From contig CAMBDL010000008.1 of NCBI GenBank assembly GCA_945865365.1, positions 1-64,000 on the forward strand: a DNA stretch of 64,000 nt, in the 5' to 3' direction. Positions 35,988 through 48,545 of the stretch are shown one piece after another. The notes beneath the pieces were generated by a model that ran no database searches, had not been told where the DNA came from, and saw only the letters and a list, made by a program, of their open reading frames with translations. The position numbers and the translations under genes are program-made. Position 1 is the stretch's first letter, and the number at the start of each line of letters is the position of its first letter. This stretch comes from Streptomyces griseus. GTDB taxonomy: Bacteria; Actinomycetota; Actinomycetes; Nanopelagicales; Nanopelagicaceae.

Positions 35988-37247
35988 ATGGCATCTCTGG
36001 ACCGATTCCGCGTAGTGGGCGGAGCATGCCTGCGCGGTGAGGTGAGAGTAACTGGGGCAAAAAACTCAGTGCTCAAATTGATGGCCGCCTCATTATTAGC
36101 CAGTGGTAAAACTACGATTACCAATGTTCCAGAAATCGCCGATGTAGACATCATGTCTGATCTCTTGACTCGCTTGGGTTGCACGCTCGTTCACAAGGAA
36201 TCCACGGTAACAATCGATGTGCCCGCTGTTCTTGGCCACCGTGCCGATTATGACTTAGTGAGAAAAATGCGTGCATCTATTAATGTGTTAGGCCCGCTCG
36301 TCGCTCGTATAGGACAGGCCGAGGTTGCACTTCCAGGTGGAGATGCAATTGGTTCTCGGGGATTAGATTTTCATATAAAAGGTTTAGAAACTCTTGGAGC
36401 GCGTGCACATATCGAACATGGATACGTCATTGCCGAAGCGCCGAATGGCCTTGTAGGTGCAGCGATAGCTTTAGATTTCCCAAGTGTAGGTGCAACTGAA
36501 AATATTATGACTGCTGCAGTTTTGGCACAAGGTGTAACAACGATCGATAATGCAGCTCGAGAACCTGACTTGGTTGACTTAGGTGAATTTCTTATTTCGA
36601 TGGGAGCCAAAATTCATGGTCTTGGAACCCCATTAATAACAATTACAGGGGTTTCACAGCTTCATCCAACGACTCATGCCACAATTGCCGATCGAATTAT
36701 TACTGGAACATGGGCTTTTGCTGCGGCAATGACTCGTGGAGATATAACAATTCATGGTGCCCGAGCCCAAGATTTAGAACTACCATTGGAAAAACTAGCC
36801 AGCGCTGGTGCAATTATTACATCTACCCCCGATGGAATTCGTGTACGCATGGACACACGTCCTCAAGCTATTGATGTTTCTACTCTTCCCTACCCTGGCT
36901 TTCCAACTGATTTACTTCCTATGGTCATTGCACTCAATGCAGTTGCCGATGGACACTCATTAGTAACTGAAAACGTCTTCGAATCACGTTTCATGTTTGT
37001 CAATGAACTTATTAGATTGGGCGCACAAATTAGCGTTGATGGGCATCACGCTTCAATCGATGGTGTTGCTGAACTCTCTGGTGCCCCGGTTGAAGCCACC
37101 GATATTCGTGCCGGTGCTGGTTTAATTCTGGCTGGCTTAGTCAGTGAAGGTGAAACTACGATTGATCAGGCTTTTCATGTTGATCGTGGCTATCCAAACT
37201 TTGCCGAACAGCTATGTAGCCTAGGTGCCACAGTGAGTCGTGAATAA
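35988..37247 (+). CDS. murA: UDP-N-acetylglucosamine 1-carboxyvinyltransferase (Asp active-site form)
   Basis: 419 residues. First committed step of peptidoglycan synthesis: transfer of enolpyruvate to UDP-GlcNAc. The substrate lysine motif TGAKNSVLK and the EPSP-synthase-like double fold are clear. The catalytic loop reads [13 protein letters not shown] with Asp119 where E. coli has the fosfomycin target Cys115. This Cys-to-Asp change is known in mycobacteria and gives intrinsic fosfomycin resistance. Its stop and the glpX ATG share one base. Confidence 0.96.
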   Translation: MASLDRFRVVGGACLRGEVRVTGAKNSVLKLMAASLLASGKTTITNVPEIADVDIMSDLLTRLGCTLVHKESTVTIDVPAVLGHRADYDLVRKMRASINVLGPLVARIGQAEVALPGGDAIGSRGLDFHIKGLETLGARAHIEHGYVIAEAPNGLVGAAIALDFPSVGATENIMTAAVLAQGVTTIDNAAREPDLVDLGEFLISMGAKIHGLGTPLITITGVSQLHPTTHATIADRIITGTWAFAAAMTRGDITIHGARAQDLELPLEKLASAGAIITSTPDGIRVRMDTRPQAIDVSTLPYPGFPTDLLPMVIALNAVADGHSLVTENVFESRFMFVNELIRLGAQISVDGHHASIDGVAELSGAPVEATDIRAGAGLILAGLVSEGETTIDQAFHVDRGYPNFAEQLCSLGATVSRE

Positions 37248-38167
37248 TGCCTCCTATTCCAGATCGCAACTTAGCCCTTGAACTAATTCGTGTGACAGAA
37301 ACCGCCGCGATTGCCGCCGCACCATGGGTTGGGCGTGGAGAAAAAAATCTAGCCGATGATGCTGCAGTAAAAGCTATGCGCGCAATGATAAATACAGTGG
37401 ATATGGCTGGTGTTGTTGTTATTGGTGAGGGCGAAAAAGATAGTGCGCCTATGTTGCATAACGGTGAGCAGGTAGGTAACCAAGAGGGCCCTCTCTGCGA
37501 TGTTGCTGTCGATCCCATCGATGGAACATCGCTGACCGCCAATGGAATGAATGGTGCAATCTCAGTTATTGCCCTCTCTCCTCGCGGCACAATGTATGAC
37601 CCACAGTCGAGTTTTTATATGAACAAGATTGTCACTGGCCCAGAGGCGGCCCACTTCATTGATCTCGATGCTTCAACTGCCCAGAATATTCAAGCAGTAG
37701 CCAAAGCTAAGAATTTAGCGGTCAGCGATATAACTGTTGTTGTTTTGAATCGCCCTCGACATGAACAGCTGATTAAAGAGATCCGGGCTGCAGGTGCACG
37801 AATCCGATTGATTCAAGATGGCGATGTAGCCGCTGCGATTGAAACTGCACGAGCACATACTGGAATAGATCTTTTAATGGGTATAGGTGGAACACCCGAA
37901 GGCGTTATTACCGCCGCGGCCATGATCTGCTTGGGTGGTGCAATCCAAGGACGATTACATATTGATGGAAAAGCATCTGGTCCGATTCTGCACACGAGAG
38001 ATTTGGTGAACTCAGAAGATGTATTTCTTGCCGCCACTGGAATTACTGACGGCGAACTGATTAAGGGAATCCGCTACACAAGTTACGGCGCGGTTAGTCA
38101 ATCGATTGTGATGCGTGGAAAATCAAAGACCGTTCGAGTGATTGAGACTGAACACTACTTAAAATAA
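37247..38167 (+). CDS. glpX: class II fructose-1,6-bisphosphatase
   Basis: 306 residues. Hydrolyses fructose-1,6-bisphosphate in gluconeogenesis. Metal and phosphate motifs are [13 protein letters not shown] and [29 protein letters not shown] binds the sugar phosphate. Joined to murA by a TAATG overlap, so the two are probably co-translated. Its 3' end is 1 base from the end of atpC. Confidence 0.94.
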   Translation: MPPIPDRNLALELIRVTETAAIAAAPWVGRGEKNLADDAAVKAMRAMINTVDMAGVVVIGEGEKDSAPMLHNGEQVGNQEGPLCDVAVDPIDGTSLTANGMNGAISVIALSPRGTMYDPQSSFYMNKIVTGPEAAHFIDLDASTAQNIQAVAKAKNLAVSDITVVVLNRPRHEQLIKEIRAAGARIRLIQDGDVAAAIETARAHTGIDLLMGIGGTPEGVITAAAMICLGGAIQGRLHIDGKASGPILHTRDLVNSEDVFLAATGITDGELIKGIRYTSYGAVSQSIVMRGKSKTVRVIETEHYLK

Positions 38168-38168
38168 C

Positions 38169-38423
38169 TTACTTATTTACCGTTTCAGTCAAGATTGATA
38201 CACGATTGTTTGCTACCGATAAGAATCCACCACTGACATTAAATGAGGTGATGGTTCCATCGCTACCTTTAATACTTACCGCACCATCGACAAGCACTCC
38301 AAAGAGCGGTGCGTGATCAGTCAAAACACCGAGATCACCCTCCACTGTTCGGGCAGAGACAAAAACTGCCTCTCCCGACCAGACGCGCTCTGTTGGAGAT
38401 ACGAGTTCGACTTTAAGTGTCAT
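38169..38423 (-). CDS. atpC: ATP synthase epsilon subunit, short form
   Basis: 84 residues forming only the N-terminal beta-sandwich (SPTERVWSGEAVFVSARTVEGDLGVL...). The C-terminal two-helix domain that inhibits ATP hydrolysis in E. coli and Bacillus (about 50 residues) is missing. Last gene of the atpBEFHAGDC set. Confidence 0.93.
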   Translation of the reverse strand: MTLKVELVSPTERVWSGEAVFVSARTVEGDLGVLTDHAPLFGVLVDGAVSIKGSDGTITSFNVSGGFLSVANNRVSILTETVNK

Positions 38424-38431
38424 TGTTTTAC

Positions 38432-40776
<2,345 letters not shown>

Positions 40777-40779
40777 GAG

Positions 40780-42420
40780 TTACTTCTTCACCGCCGGTGG
40801 CACATGCCTAGTAATCTGCTCTACACCTTCACCATCAAGGGCTTCGGCTGGGGCGTCGTTAACTGCACCTGCAGTAGATGTCTTAAAGATCTTCTTAAAA
40901 TCATCAACGGCAATCTGCATCTTTGCAACGGTGTCATCTTCGAGCAACTTGGTCTCAGAGATTACGGTGAAGATATCTTTGCGTTCGCGACCAATGAACT
41001 CTAGGAGTTCGGCTTCAAATCGACGGATATCTGCAACTGGAACTGAATCAAGTGCACCCGATGTACCGGCCCAGATTGAAACAATCTGGTGCTCAAGTGA
41101 GTACGGTGAGTACTGACCCTGCTTCAATAGTTCAACCATGCGCGCACCACGCTCAAGCTGTGCCTTTGATGCAGCATCTAAATCAGAGCCGAAGGCTGCG
41201 AAGGCTTCAAGCTCACGGAACTGTGCAAGATCTAGACGCAAACGTCCAGCAATCTTCTTCATCGCTTTCGTCTGAGCAGAGCCACCCACGCGAGAAACAG
41301 AGACACCTACGTTGATCGCTGGGCGAACACCGGCGTTAAATAAATCTGTTTCCAAGAAGCACTGTCCATCAGTAATCGAAATTACATTTGTCGGAATAAA
41401 CGCTGAAACGTCATTTCCCTTAGTTTCAATAATTGGTAGACCAGTCATTGAACCACCACCGAGTTCATCGGAAAGCTTTGCGCAACGCTCTAATAAACGT
41501 GAGTGCAAATAGAAAACATCGCCTGGATAGGCTTCGCGGCCTGGTGGACGACGTAGCAATAGAGAGACTGAACGATAAGCCTCGGCCTGCTTCGATAGGT
41601 CATCAAAGACGATCAATACGTGCTCGCCCTTATACATCCAGTGCTGGCCAATTGATGAGCCCGTGTATGGAGCTAAGTATTTAAAGCCGGCTGGATCAGA
41701 TGCAGGGGATGCAACGATTGTTGTGTATTCCATCGCGCCAGCCTCTTCGAGCGCACCTTTAACTGCAGCGATCGTTGAACCTTTCTGGCCAATTGCAACA
41801 TAGATGCACTTAACTTGCTTCTTCTTATCTCCAGATTTCCAGTTTTCCTTCTGGTTAATAATTGTGTCGACTGCAACTGCAGTCTTACCAGTCTGACGAT
41901 CACCAATAATTAATTGGCGTTGTCCGCGACCGATCGCAGTCATTGCATCGATAGCTTTAATTCCAGTTGCGAGTGGCTCTTTCACTGGTTGGCGCTGAAC
42001 TACAGAGGGAGCCTGAAGTTCTAGTGCACGACGAGCATCTGCCTTAATCTCACCCTTGCCATCGATGGGACGACCAAGTGGATCTACAACGCGACCTAAG
42101 AAGGCATCGCCAACTGGAACAGAGAGAATTTCACCAGTACGACGTACTGATGTTCCCTCTTCAATTCCTTCATAACCGCCCAAGATAACAACACCGATTT
42201 CGCGCACATCAAGGTTGAGTGCTAGACCGAGTGTGCCGTTTTCAAACTGCAGCAACTCGTTTGCCATCGTCGATGGCAGCCCTTCAACACGTGCGATTCC
42301 ATCGCCTGCTTGGCTTACTGTTCCAACTTCGTCGCGTGCTGCAACGCCTGGATCGTAAGACTTAACAAAGTTTGCTAAGGCTCCCTGGATTTCAGCCGGG
42401 TTGATCGTGAGGTCTGCCAT
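40780..42420 (-). CDS. atpA: ATP synthase alpha subunit
   Basis: 546 residues with P-loop [15 protein letters not shown] and the arginine-finger region [15 protein letters not shown]. Non-catalytic nucleotide-binding subunit of F1. The C-terminus is slightly extended (rich in Asp/Ala/Pro), as in other actinobacteria. Confidence 0.97.
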   Translation of the reverse strand: MADLTINPAEIQGALANFVKSYDPGVAARDEVGTVSQAGDGIARVEGLPSTMANELLQFENGTLGLALNLDVREIGVVILGGYEGIEEGTSVRRTGEILSVPVGDAFLGRVVDPLGRPIDGKGEIKADARRALELQAPSVVQRQPVKEPLATGIKAIDAMTAIGRGQRQLIIGDRQTGKTAVAVDTIINQKENWKSGDKKKQVKCIYVAIGQKGSTIAAVKGALEEAGAMEYTTIVASPASDPAGFKYLAPYTGSSIGQHWMYKGEHVLIVFDDLSKQAEAYRSVSLLLRRPPGREAYPGDVFYLHSRLLERCAKLSDELGGGSMTGLPIIETKGNDVSAFIPTNVISITDGQCFLETDLFNAGVRPAINVGVSVSRVGGSAQTKAMKKIAGRLRLDLAQFRELEAFAAFGSDLDAASKAQLERGARMVELLKQGQYSPYSLEHQIVSIWAGTSGALDSVPVADIRRFEAELLEFIGRERKDIFTVISETKLLEDDTVAKMQIAVDDFKKIFKTSTAGAVNDAPAEALDGEGVEQITRHVPPAVKK

Positions 42421-42432
42421 GTGTTTCTCCCT

Positions 42433-43260
42433 TTATTTGCTTCCGACTACGGCGCGTGCGGCCCCAGCCAAACGATTTGACACTGTTCCATCAACTAACT
42501 CATCTGCAAACTTAATTGACACTCCGCCGATAACTGCAGGGTCAATCTCAATATTTATGCGAACTGGCTGTCCAACCTGCCTATTCAAAGAGGCGGCCAA
42601 ACGCTCAGATTGGCTGCTGTTCATTGGTGCGGCAACTCGAACAAGTGCAATTACTCGATTGCGTCTTGCAGCCAGTGAGTGCGCGTAATCTGCAAAAGCC
42701 GATTCGATACTGCGCCCACGCCAGGTATTAACCAGGTGAGAGACTAACTTCACGGTTGAATCAGATGCTCCCTTGAGAATCTCGCGCACCAATGTGGCCT
42801 TGGCGAGCTTTGCATCTGATGTCAGCGCTTTGCGTAACTCGGCTGAGCCTGCAATTGCACGTGAAGCGGTAAATATCTCATCTTCTACACGGTCAAGTTC
42901 GCCTGCAATATTGGCAGCAGATGCCTCTGCCTCAATAGCTAACTGCTCGATAACGTGTACAAGATCCTTTGGAGCAGACCAGCGCATCGCTGAAATCTCA
43001 GTTGCGATACCGAGAGCGAGTGCACCAATCCTGGAACTAAATAGCTCTGATAGAAAAACTTGCTTTGATGCTGCATCGCGAGATGAGTCGGTTAAAGCTC
43101 GACGCACTGCGATATGTGAATCCAACACCTCTGTTACAAAGAAGAGTTCAGCACTCAATGCAGATGCAGCCTGTGCATCGACGCCTTTTACGGCAGCATC
43201 TAAGGATGCGCGTGCAGCCACGAGTGACTGACGACTACTTCCTCCGAGGTGAGCTCTCAT
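42433..43260 (-). CDS. atpH: ATP synthase delta subunit
   Basis: 275 residues, about 100 longer than E. coli delta, as is normal for actinobacteria other than mycobacteria, where it is fused to a b-like domain. The C-terminal part RVAAPMNSSQSERLAASLNR and PAVIGGVSIKFADELVDGTV are the conserved delta signature. Peripheral stalk cap. Starts 3 bases after atpF. Confidence 0.93.
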   Translation of the reverse strand: MRAHLGGSSRQSLVAARASLDAAVKGVDAQAASALSAELFFVTEVLDSHIAVRRALTDSSRDAASKQVFLSELFSSRIGALALGIATEISAMRWSAPKDLVHVIEQLAIEAEASAANIAGELDRVEDEIFTASRAIAGSAELRKALTSDAKLAKATLVREILKGASDSTVKLVSHLVNTWRGRSIESAFADYAHSLAARRNRVIALVRVAAPMNSSQSERLAASLNRQVGQPVRINIEIDPAVIGGVSIKFADELVDGTVSNRLAGAARAVVGSK

Positions 43261-43263
43261 CTG

Positions 43264-43794
43264 TTATTTGCTCTTCTCTAGATCTTCTAAAAAGCGATCA
43301 ACAACGCGCGACTGACGTGCAGCATCATCGAGTGACTCTCCGACGATCTTTGATGCAAGCTCTACTGCCAATGCGCCGACCTCAGTGCGAAGCGAGGTAA
43401 TTGCTTGTTGGCGTTCGGCCTCAATAGATGCATGTGCAGTTGCAGTGATGCGCGCAGCTTCCTCTTGTGCCTTAATACGAAGATCTTCAATGATGGATGC
43501 ACCTTGAACACGGGCTTCTTCACGCAAAGTCTGCGCTTGGGCCTGTGCCAATGAGAGTTGTTCGGTGTACTGAGCAAGTGCACGCTGTGCTTCTAGCTGC
43601 GCCTTTTCAGCACGTTCGATTCCACCTTGAATTGCATTAGTGCGCTCAGTGAATGCCTTTTCAAACATAGGCACTACAAATTTGCGCAGGGTTAAGAAGA
43701 GAAGGGTAAAGGCGACTGCACCGACTACAAGCTCTGCAGTGTGTGGAATCAGCGGATTGATCTTCTCTTCCGCAGCCAAGTTAACAAATTGCAT
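43264..43794 (-). CDS. atpF: ATP synthase b subunit
   Basis: 176 residues: one membrane helix (about 20-40) then a long charged coiled coil. Peripheral stalk. It lies 30 bases after atpE. Confidence 0.95.
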   Translation of the reverse strand: MQFVNLAAEEKINPLIPHTAELVVGAVAFTLLFLTLRKFVVPMFEKAFTERTNAIQGGIERAEKAQLEAQRALAQYTEQLSLAQAQAQTLREEARVQGASIIEDLRIKAQEEAARITATAHASIEAERQQAITSLRTEVGALAVELASKIVGESLDDAARQSRVVDRFLEDLEKSK

Positions 43795-43824
43795 CAGTTG
43801 TCCTTAATGTTAAATTCTTATGTA

Positions 43825-44028
43825 TTAGAGAACGAATGCGAGAACGAGGCCGAAGAGTGCAAGCGCTTCAGCTAGGGCGAAGCCTAGGAATGCGATTGGC
43901 TGTAGGACGCTACGTGCTTCTGGCTGACGTGCAACGCCATTGATATAAGCCGCGAAGATTAGGCCAGTTGCGATTCCGGGACCGATTGCTGCCAGACCAA
44001 AACCAACCAGGTTGAGTGTGCCTTCCAT
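43825..44028 (-). CDS. atpE: ATP synthase c subunit
   Basis: 67 residues from the ATG at 44028; a longer frame to 44121 runs back into atpB and is rejected. Helical hairpin with the RQP loop (34-36) and ion-binding Glu54 in [12 protein letters not shown]. The Gln and Ser/Thr ligands of sodium-type c rings are absent, so the ring is of proton type, matching light-driven proton pumping by the rhodopsin. Confidence 0.97.
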   Translation of the reverse strand: MEGTLNLVGFGLAAIGPGIATGLIFAAYINGVARQPEARSVLQPIAFLGFALAEALALFGLVLAFVL

Positions 44029-44048
44029 TTTTTTCTCCTTATTTCCTA

Positions 44049-44828
44049 TTAGTGCTCGTCGGCAAGGGCGCCGGCGATGTAAAGAGCTGCGAGCAGAGTA
44101 AAGATGTACGCCTGCAAGCACTGGACCATGAATTCAAAGAAGGTCAACACAATGCCGATACCGAAGGCAAATGGGCTAATCAACTTCAAACCAATAACAC
44201 CTTGGAATAGATGCTCTCCACCCAAGATAAAGACGAGCAACAACAGGTGGCCCGCAAACATATTTGCAAATAAACGAAGCGCGAGCGTCAATGGACGCAC
44301 AACAAAGAATGTAAGAATTTCGAGCGGCGTAATAAGAATGTATGCAGCTTTAGGTACGCCAGGCATAAACATAATCTCTTTAAAGTATTTAATGGCACCT
44401 TGCTTGCGAATTCCAACGTAGTGAAACACCAAGTAAATAGTCAGTGCTAAGACATAAGGAAAAGAAACTCTCGCCATTGTCGGAAATTGCAGAAGTGGAA
44501 TAATTCCAAATAGATTATTGACTAAGATAAATGTGAAAAGTGTAAATAAATACGGTACAAATCGTAGAAAATCATGGCCAATAACATCTTTAGCCAAGTC
44601 ATTTCGTACGAATGAGTAGACAGATTCACCGGCAAATTGCAGCTTGGATGGTACTACCGCAGCTTTACGTGAAGAGATAATAAAAAATGCCGAGATGAGA
44701 ATGACTGAGAGAAAGACTAAGAAAATCGGTTTAGTTGTATAAGCATTGTCACCAAAAATCGGTGGAAGTTCGAAGTCGCTGCTACTTGGTGGGACGAAAC
44801 CCTCACCAGAACGCAGTAGAACGCGCAC
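44049..44828 (-). CDS. atpB: ATP synthase a subunit
   Basis: 259 residues from GTG at 44828, supported by AAGGAG six bases upstream; an out-of-frame ATG overlaps it. About five to six membrane helices; the essential arginine is R185 in [16 protein letters not shown]. First of the eight core ATP synthase genes. Confidence 0.95.
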   Translation of the reverse strand: MRVLLRSGEGFVPPSSSDFELPPIFGDNAYTTKPIFLVFLSVILISAFFIISSRKAAVVPSKLQFAGESVYSFVRNDLAKDVIGHDFLRFVPYLFTLFTFILVNNLFGIIPLLQFPTMARVSFPYVLALTIYLVFHYVGIRKQGAIKYFKEIMFMPGVPKAAYILITPLEILTFFVVRPLTLALRLFANMFAGHLLLLVFILGGEHLFQGVIGLKLISPFAFGIGIVLTFFEFMVQCLQAYIFTLLAALYIAGALADEH

Positions 44829-44848
44829 GCATAACTCCTTAGGAACTC

Positions 44849-44877
44849 ATATACGGTTGACTAAACGGGGAAGTTAA
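44849..44877 (-). promoter_or_regulatory. candidate promoter for core ATP synthase genes
   Basis: On the minus strand TTAACT (44877-44872) and GTATAT (44854-44849) are 17 bases apart, just upstream of the atpB ribosome site in the largest gap of the atp cluster. This would let atpBEFHAGDC be made more strongly than wecA-atpI-atpZ. Confidence 0.35.
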
Positions 44878-44949
44878 GACGATGTAACCCTAAGGCAGAG
44901 TCGGCTCAGTTGAGAAATCGAACCCAGCCCGGCAGGTGTGCAGCAGGTC

Positions 44950-45138
44950 TCAGTCACGCCCAAATCGGAGCCAGACCAGATAGATCGCCCCACTGATGCC
45001 TACAAGCAGCCCAATGAGCGTGAAATAGGAGGCGTTGAGCCACTTATCCAGTCCGTAGCCAACCCCACCCCAAAAAAGCAGGCCAGATAGTAGGTAGCCA
45101 AAGATCGACCACATCGCACTCTCTTCTCGATTAGCCAT
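44950..45138 (-). CDS. AtpZ-like small membrane protein
   Basis: 62 residues with two membrane helices and the motif GYGLDKWLNASYFTLIGLLVG, typical of the F0F1 ATPase AtpZ/AtpI family. It may help c-ring assembly or ion uptake. Starts 3 bases after the AtpI-like gene. Confidence 0.8.
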   Translation of the reverse strand: MANREESAMWSIFGYLLSGLLFWGGVGYGLDKWLNASYFTLIGLLVGISGAIYLVWLRFGRD

Positions 45139-45141
45139 GGC

Positions 45142-45555
45142 TTACTCCTTCTTCTCTGGAAGAGGTAAATGTAGGCGCAAGGCCATAAAACTAGCAATCT
45201 CACCCCAGAGCCAGGCCACGGTCAGGGTCACCGCGCTTATGCCAAAGGTAGTGCGGCTAATGCTGGCACGGTCGGTGAACGTTGCAATCGCCCACAGGAG
45301 TAGTCCCAAGGCGAAGAGTTTTGCAAAGTATGAAAAAAGTGCCATCGCCATCGTTGAGATCGGATCGAGATTTCTGGTCATTCTAGAAACTGCGATATGA
45401 ATAATAAAAAAGATGACAACGACAAACTGTGCCAGCAGAGCTCCATATAAACCGCTGACGCCGCGAAATACAGTAGAAATAATAATGGCAAGAACACCAG
45501 TAATTATTGTGGGGCGGAAAGCGCCTCGAAGCAGTTGGGACTCATTGCTGCTCAT
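45142..45555 (-). CDS. AtpI-like membrane protein
   Basis: 137 residues from the ATG at 45555 (MSSNESQ), which overlaps the wecA stop as ATGA; the frame upstream of it lies inside wecA. Four membrane helices. Position between wecA and the ATP synthase genes matches the Rv1303-type protein of mycobacteria. AtpI helps assemble the c ring. Confidence 0.8.
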   Translation of the reverse strand: MSSNESQLLRGAFRPTIITGVLAIIISTVFRGVSGLYGALLAQFVVVIFFIIHIAVSRMTRNLDPISTMAMALFSYFAKLFALGLLLWAIATFTDRASISRTTFGISAVTLTVAWLWGEIASFMALRLHLPLPEKKE

Positions 45556-46625
45556 CGTGAAATCTTCACCTTCATAACAGTAAATGTAATGGCTGCCAGA
45601 ACTACTGCCGTTAACAATGCAACCCAAGCTGGCGCAAAGGCCAAGACGGTAACTGGAAATGCGATTGTTGCCGTTACCAGATACAAAATAAAAGATGTCT
45701 TTAGCTGTGAGTTACCCGCACTCATTAAGCGATGGTGTAAATGCTCATTGTCCGGCGCGAAAGGAGATCTACCTGCCTTTACTCGACGAGCCACTGCGAG
45801 TAATAAGTCAGCTAGGGGAACCGCTAAAACAGCAAAGGGCAGGAGTAGCGGCAACAAGGTTGGTCCGGCAGATTCTGCTGAAATCGCGTTGGGATCAACT
45901 TGGCCAGTTAATGTAATTGCCGCGGATGCAAGCAGAAGACCCAGCAACATAGAGCCACTATCACCCATAAATATCTTTGCTGGGTGTGCGTTATGGGGCA
46001 AGAAACCAATGCATACTCCCACTAATACAGCTGTAATAAGTGATGGAACACCGGCGCGATTGAAGCCATAATCAACTGCTAATAAATAGGCAAAGGCAAA
46101 AAATGCAATGCCGGCAATTGCAACAATGCCTGCAGCTAGACCATCCATACCATCGATAAAATTAACGGCATTAATAGTTATTACAACAATAAGGACAGTA
46201 ACCAACTGGCCAATACTTGGGGGTAATGTAACCACGCCGTTAATTGGAAGCCATAGGATCTGAATTCCATACATCAACAGAATTCCAGCTACGAATACTT
46301 GGCCGGTTAATTTAGTGAGCGCATCTAATTGAAAGCGATCATCGGCCATTCCCAATAAAACTATGGTGGTTGAAGCTAGGAAAATACCCTGTGCTTCATG
46401 ACCAAAAGACTTGCCTACCAATGGCAAGTGATTAACAATCATAAAAGTGATTGCCATGGCAAACCACATTGCTACCCCACCCCATCGAGCCGTTGGAGTT
46501 GTATGAATATCTCGACCTCGAATTTGGGCAACTGCACCAAAACGAATTGCTTGGGTACGTACAAGTGGAGTAATCAAGTAGCACAGCGCTGCCGAGATAA
46601 GCAAGGTTACTAAATATTCACGCAT
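45552..46625 (-). CDS. wecA: undecaprenyl-phosphate GlcNAc-1-phosphate transferase
   Basis: 357 residues with about ten to eleven membrane helices. Motifs ADDRFQLDALTKL, NFIDGMDGLAAG and GDSGSMLLG are those of the WecA/TagO/MraY superfamily. It starts linkage-unit or surface glycan synthesis by moving GlcNAc-1-P to the lipid carrier. The Rfe (Rv1302) position next to atpI is conserved in actinobacteria. Confidence 0.92.
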   Translation of the reverse strand: MREYLVTLLISAALCYLITPLVRTQAIRFGAVAQIRGRDIHTTPTARWGGVAMWFAMAITFMIVNHLPLVGKSFGHEAQGIFLASTTIVLLGMADDRFQLDALTKLTGQVFVAGILLMYGIQILWLPINGVVTLPPSIGQLVTVLIVVITINAVNFIDGMDGLAAGIVAIAGIAFFAFAYLLAVDYGFNRAGVPSLITAVLVGVCIGFLPHNAHPAKIFMGDSGSMLLGLLLASAAITLTGQVDPNAISAESAGPTLLPLLLPFAVLAVPLADLLLAVARRVKAGRSPFAPDNEHLHHRLMSAGNSQLKTSFILYLVTATIAFPVTVLAFAPAWVALLTAVVLAAITFTVMKVKISR

Positions 46626-46628
46626 ACT

Positions 46629-47888
46629 TTAATCCTGATAGATAGGAAAACGCGCAGTCAAAGCATGCACCTCGGTTTTAATTCTGGCATGCTCGGTAGA
46701 ATCTTCAGTAGCAATTGCCCGTGCAATGAGCGATGCAATCTGCTTCATCTCAGGAACTCCCATACCTTGTGTGGTTGTAGCTGGAGAACCAACGCGTATG
46801 CCACTTGTTATTCCAGGCTTTTCTGGGTCATATGGAATTGAATTCTTGTTCATAACAATTCCTGCGGCGCCACATCTTTCGTCGGCAACTTTTCCAGTCA
46901 CGCCAGTACTGCGAATATCCATCAGTGCAAGGTGAGTTTGAGTTCCACCTGACACTGCGCGCATACCCTCGGCTTCAAGTGCTGCAGCTAAGGCTTGGGC
47001 ATTAATAATCACATCTTTGGCATACTTTTGATAAGCCGGCGTTGCACACTCGGCTAGTGCAATGGCTTTTCCTGCTACCGCCGACATGATTGGTCCACCT
47101 TGCATACCTGGAAAGACTGATTTATCAATTGCGGCTGCATGTTCGGCCTTAGTTAAAATCATTCCACCACGCGGTCCGCGTAACACTTTGTGTGTTGTAA
47201 ATGAGACTACGTCGGCATATGGCACAGGAGATGGAATCGCTTTACCGGCGACAAGACCAATAAAGTGCGCTGCATCTACCCACATGATTGCACCAACCTC
47301 ATCGCAAATTGCGCGAATCTTTTCAAAATCAATCAGTGATGGATATGCAGTTGCACCTGAACAAATCATCTTAGGTTGAGTGGCAACAGCTTTATCGCGA
47401 AGCTCGTCATAATCAATAAGTTCGTTATCTGCGCGTACACCGTATGATTCGACGTTAAACCATTTGCCTGAAAAGTTAACGGCCGAGCCATGCGTTAAGT
47501 GACCACCATGCGGCAAAGACATAGCCAGAATGGTGTCACCTGGCTTAGTAAAGGCTTGATAAACGGCGATATTGGCACTAGCTCCAGAGTGAGGCTGAAC
47601 ATTTGCGTGATCTGCACCAAACAAACTCTTTGCCCGTTCAATAGCTAAATACTCTGCTTTATCTACTTCTTCACATCCGCCGTAATAACGCTTGCCTGGA
47701 TAGCCCTCGGCATACTTATTTGAAAGGGTAGAACCCATAGCGGCCAAAACTGCACGCGACGTAAAATTTTCCGATGCAATAAGTTGCAGGTTGGTCTGCT
47801 GACGAGTGAGTTCAGATAAGAGAACGGCGGCTATCTCGGGATCTTGGTGCGTTAAGAGTTCAAAATCTGGGCCATAGAAAGTAGACAT
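46629..47888 (-). CDS. glyA: serine hydroxymethyltransferase
   Basis: 419 residues. PLP enzyme interconverting serine and glycine with tetrahydrofolate; Lys234 in SFTTHKVLRGPRGG binds PLP. SENFTSRAV and the KYAEGYPGKRYYGG stretch are hallmarks. In mycobacteria glyA is not in this cluster, so its insertion between sua5 and wecA is a local difference. A leaderless promoter box overlaps the end of the upstream gene. Confidence 0.97.
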   Translation of the reverse strand: MSTFYGPDFELLTHQDPEIAAVLLSELTRQQTNLQLIASENFTSRAVLAAMGSTLSNKYAEGYPGKRYYGGCEEVDKAEYLAIERAKSLFGADHANVQPHSGASANIAVYQAFTKPGDTILAMSLPHGGHLTHGSAVNFSGKWFNVESYGVRADNELIDYDELRDKAVATQPKMICSGATAYPSLIDFEKIRAICDEVGAIMWVDAAHFIGLVAGKAIPSPVPYADVVSFTTHKVLRGPRGGMILTKAEHAAAIDKSVFPGMQGGPIMSAVAGKAIALAECATPAYQKYAKDVIINAQALAAALEAEGMRAVSGGTQTHLALMDIRSTGVTGKVADERCGAAGIVMNKNSIPYDPEKPGITSGIRVGSPATTTQGMGVPEMKQIASLIARAIATEDSTEHARIKTEVHALTARFPIYQD

Positions 47889-47894
47889 AGCCCA

Positions 47895-47900
47895 ATCCTA
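47895..47900 (-). promoter_or_regulatory. candidate -10 box of leaderless glyA transcript
   Basis: TAGGAT on the minus strand lies 6 bases before the glyA ATG; its first three bases are the stop codon of the upstream YrdC-like gene. Confidence 0.5.
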
Positions 47901-48542
47901 CAGTCCAGTGGCTCCAGGTGCGATTTCTTGAATCGCCTCTAGAGTGATTGCACCAACACGAAGGACTCTTACTCCCGTTGTATCGGCCTCAATAACGCTA
48001 GTTACTGGGCCTTTGCGCAGATTTCCATTATTGAACTGAAAGGCTAAGTCTGAGTCAAGAACGAAGATTTCACTAAGCGCTTTTGGCGCAGGTCGTCCCA
48101 GACGTGCTGCACTGGCAACAGCTAAGGGGCCGGTCTCGGCAATAAGAGCTTTCGCAAATTTATTTTTGGGAACTCTAATGCTGACTCGATCGAGTTGATT
48201 AGCATCACCTAAATCCCAACTTAATCCCATCTGCGGACGAAGATTCATTGACAGCATTCCTGGCCAAAACTTTTTCATCAACGCCGATATTTCTGGTGTT
48301 ACTTCGCGAACTACACCTTGTGCAGTTTTGGCACTATCAACTAAAACTTGTGCTGCGGTAAATAAGGTATCTCCACGCAATACATGCATGGCCCTTACTG
48401 CATCATGTTTGAATGCATCACAAGCAAAGGCATAACTATGTTCGAGTGGAATCGCAATAATGTAGCCATCGGAGATCGCTTTAAGTGCTTTATTAACATG
48501 GCGATTGAGCTCGCCCTTTTTTACATCGACCTCTTTGCCCAT
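47898..48542 (-). CDS. divergent YrdC/Sua5-fold protein
   Basis: 214 residues in the place of the actinobacterial sua5 (threonylcarbamoyl-AMP synthase) gene, after prmC. The fold signature is visible (AIPLEHSYAFACDAF, KKFWPGMLSMNLRP, RVSIRVPKN, LAVASAARLG) but key positions differ. The usual PT(D/E)T(V)YGL reads PLEHSYAF, the KxR...K substrate motif reads VLRGDTLFTAAQ, and the STSANxSG motif reads VASAARLGR. It may therefore be a specialised or inactive paralogue rather than the tRNA t6A enzyme. Starts 3 bases after prmC. Confidence 0.7.
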   Translation of the reverse strand: MGKEVDVKKGELNRHVNKALKAISDGYIIAIPLEHSYAFACDAFKHDAVRAMHVLRGDTLFTAAQVLVDSAKTAQGVVREVTPEISALMKKFWPGMLSMNLRPQMGLSWDLGDANQLDRVSIRVPKNKFAKALIAETGPLAVASAARLGRPAPKALSEIFVLDSDLAFQFNNGNLRKGPVTSVIEADTTGVRVLRVGAITLEAIQEIAPGATGL

Positions 48543-48545
48543 GAT

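Noticed and set aside
44029-44121. Longer ATP synthase c subunit
   Set aside because: The extra residues are basic, not membrane-like, and overlap atpB; MEGTLNL is the expected start.
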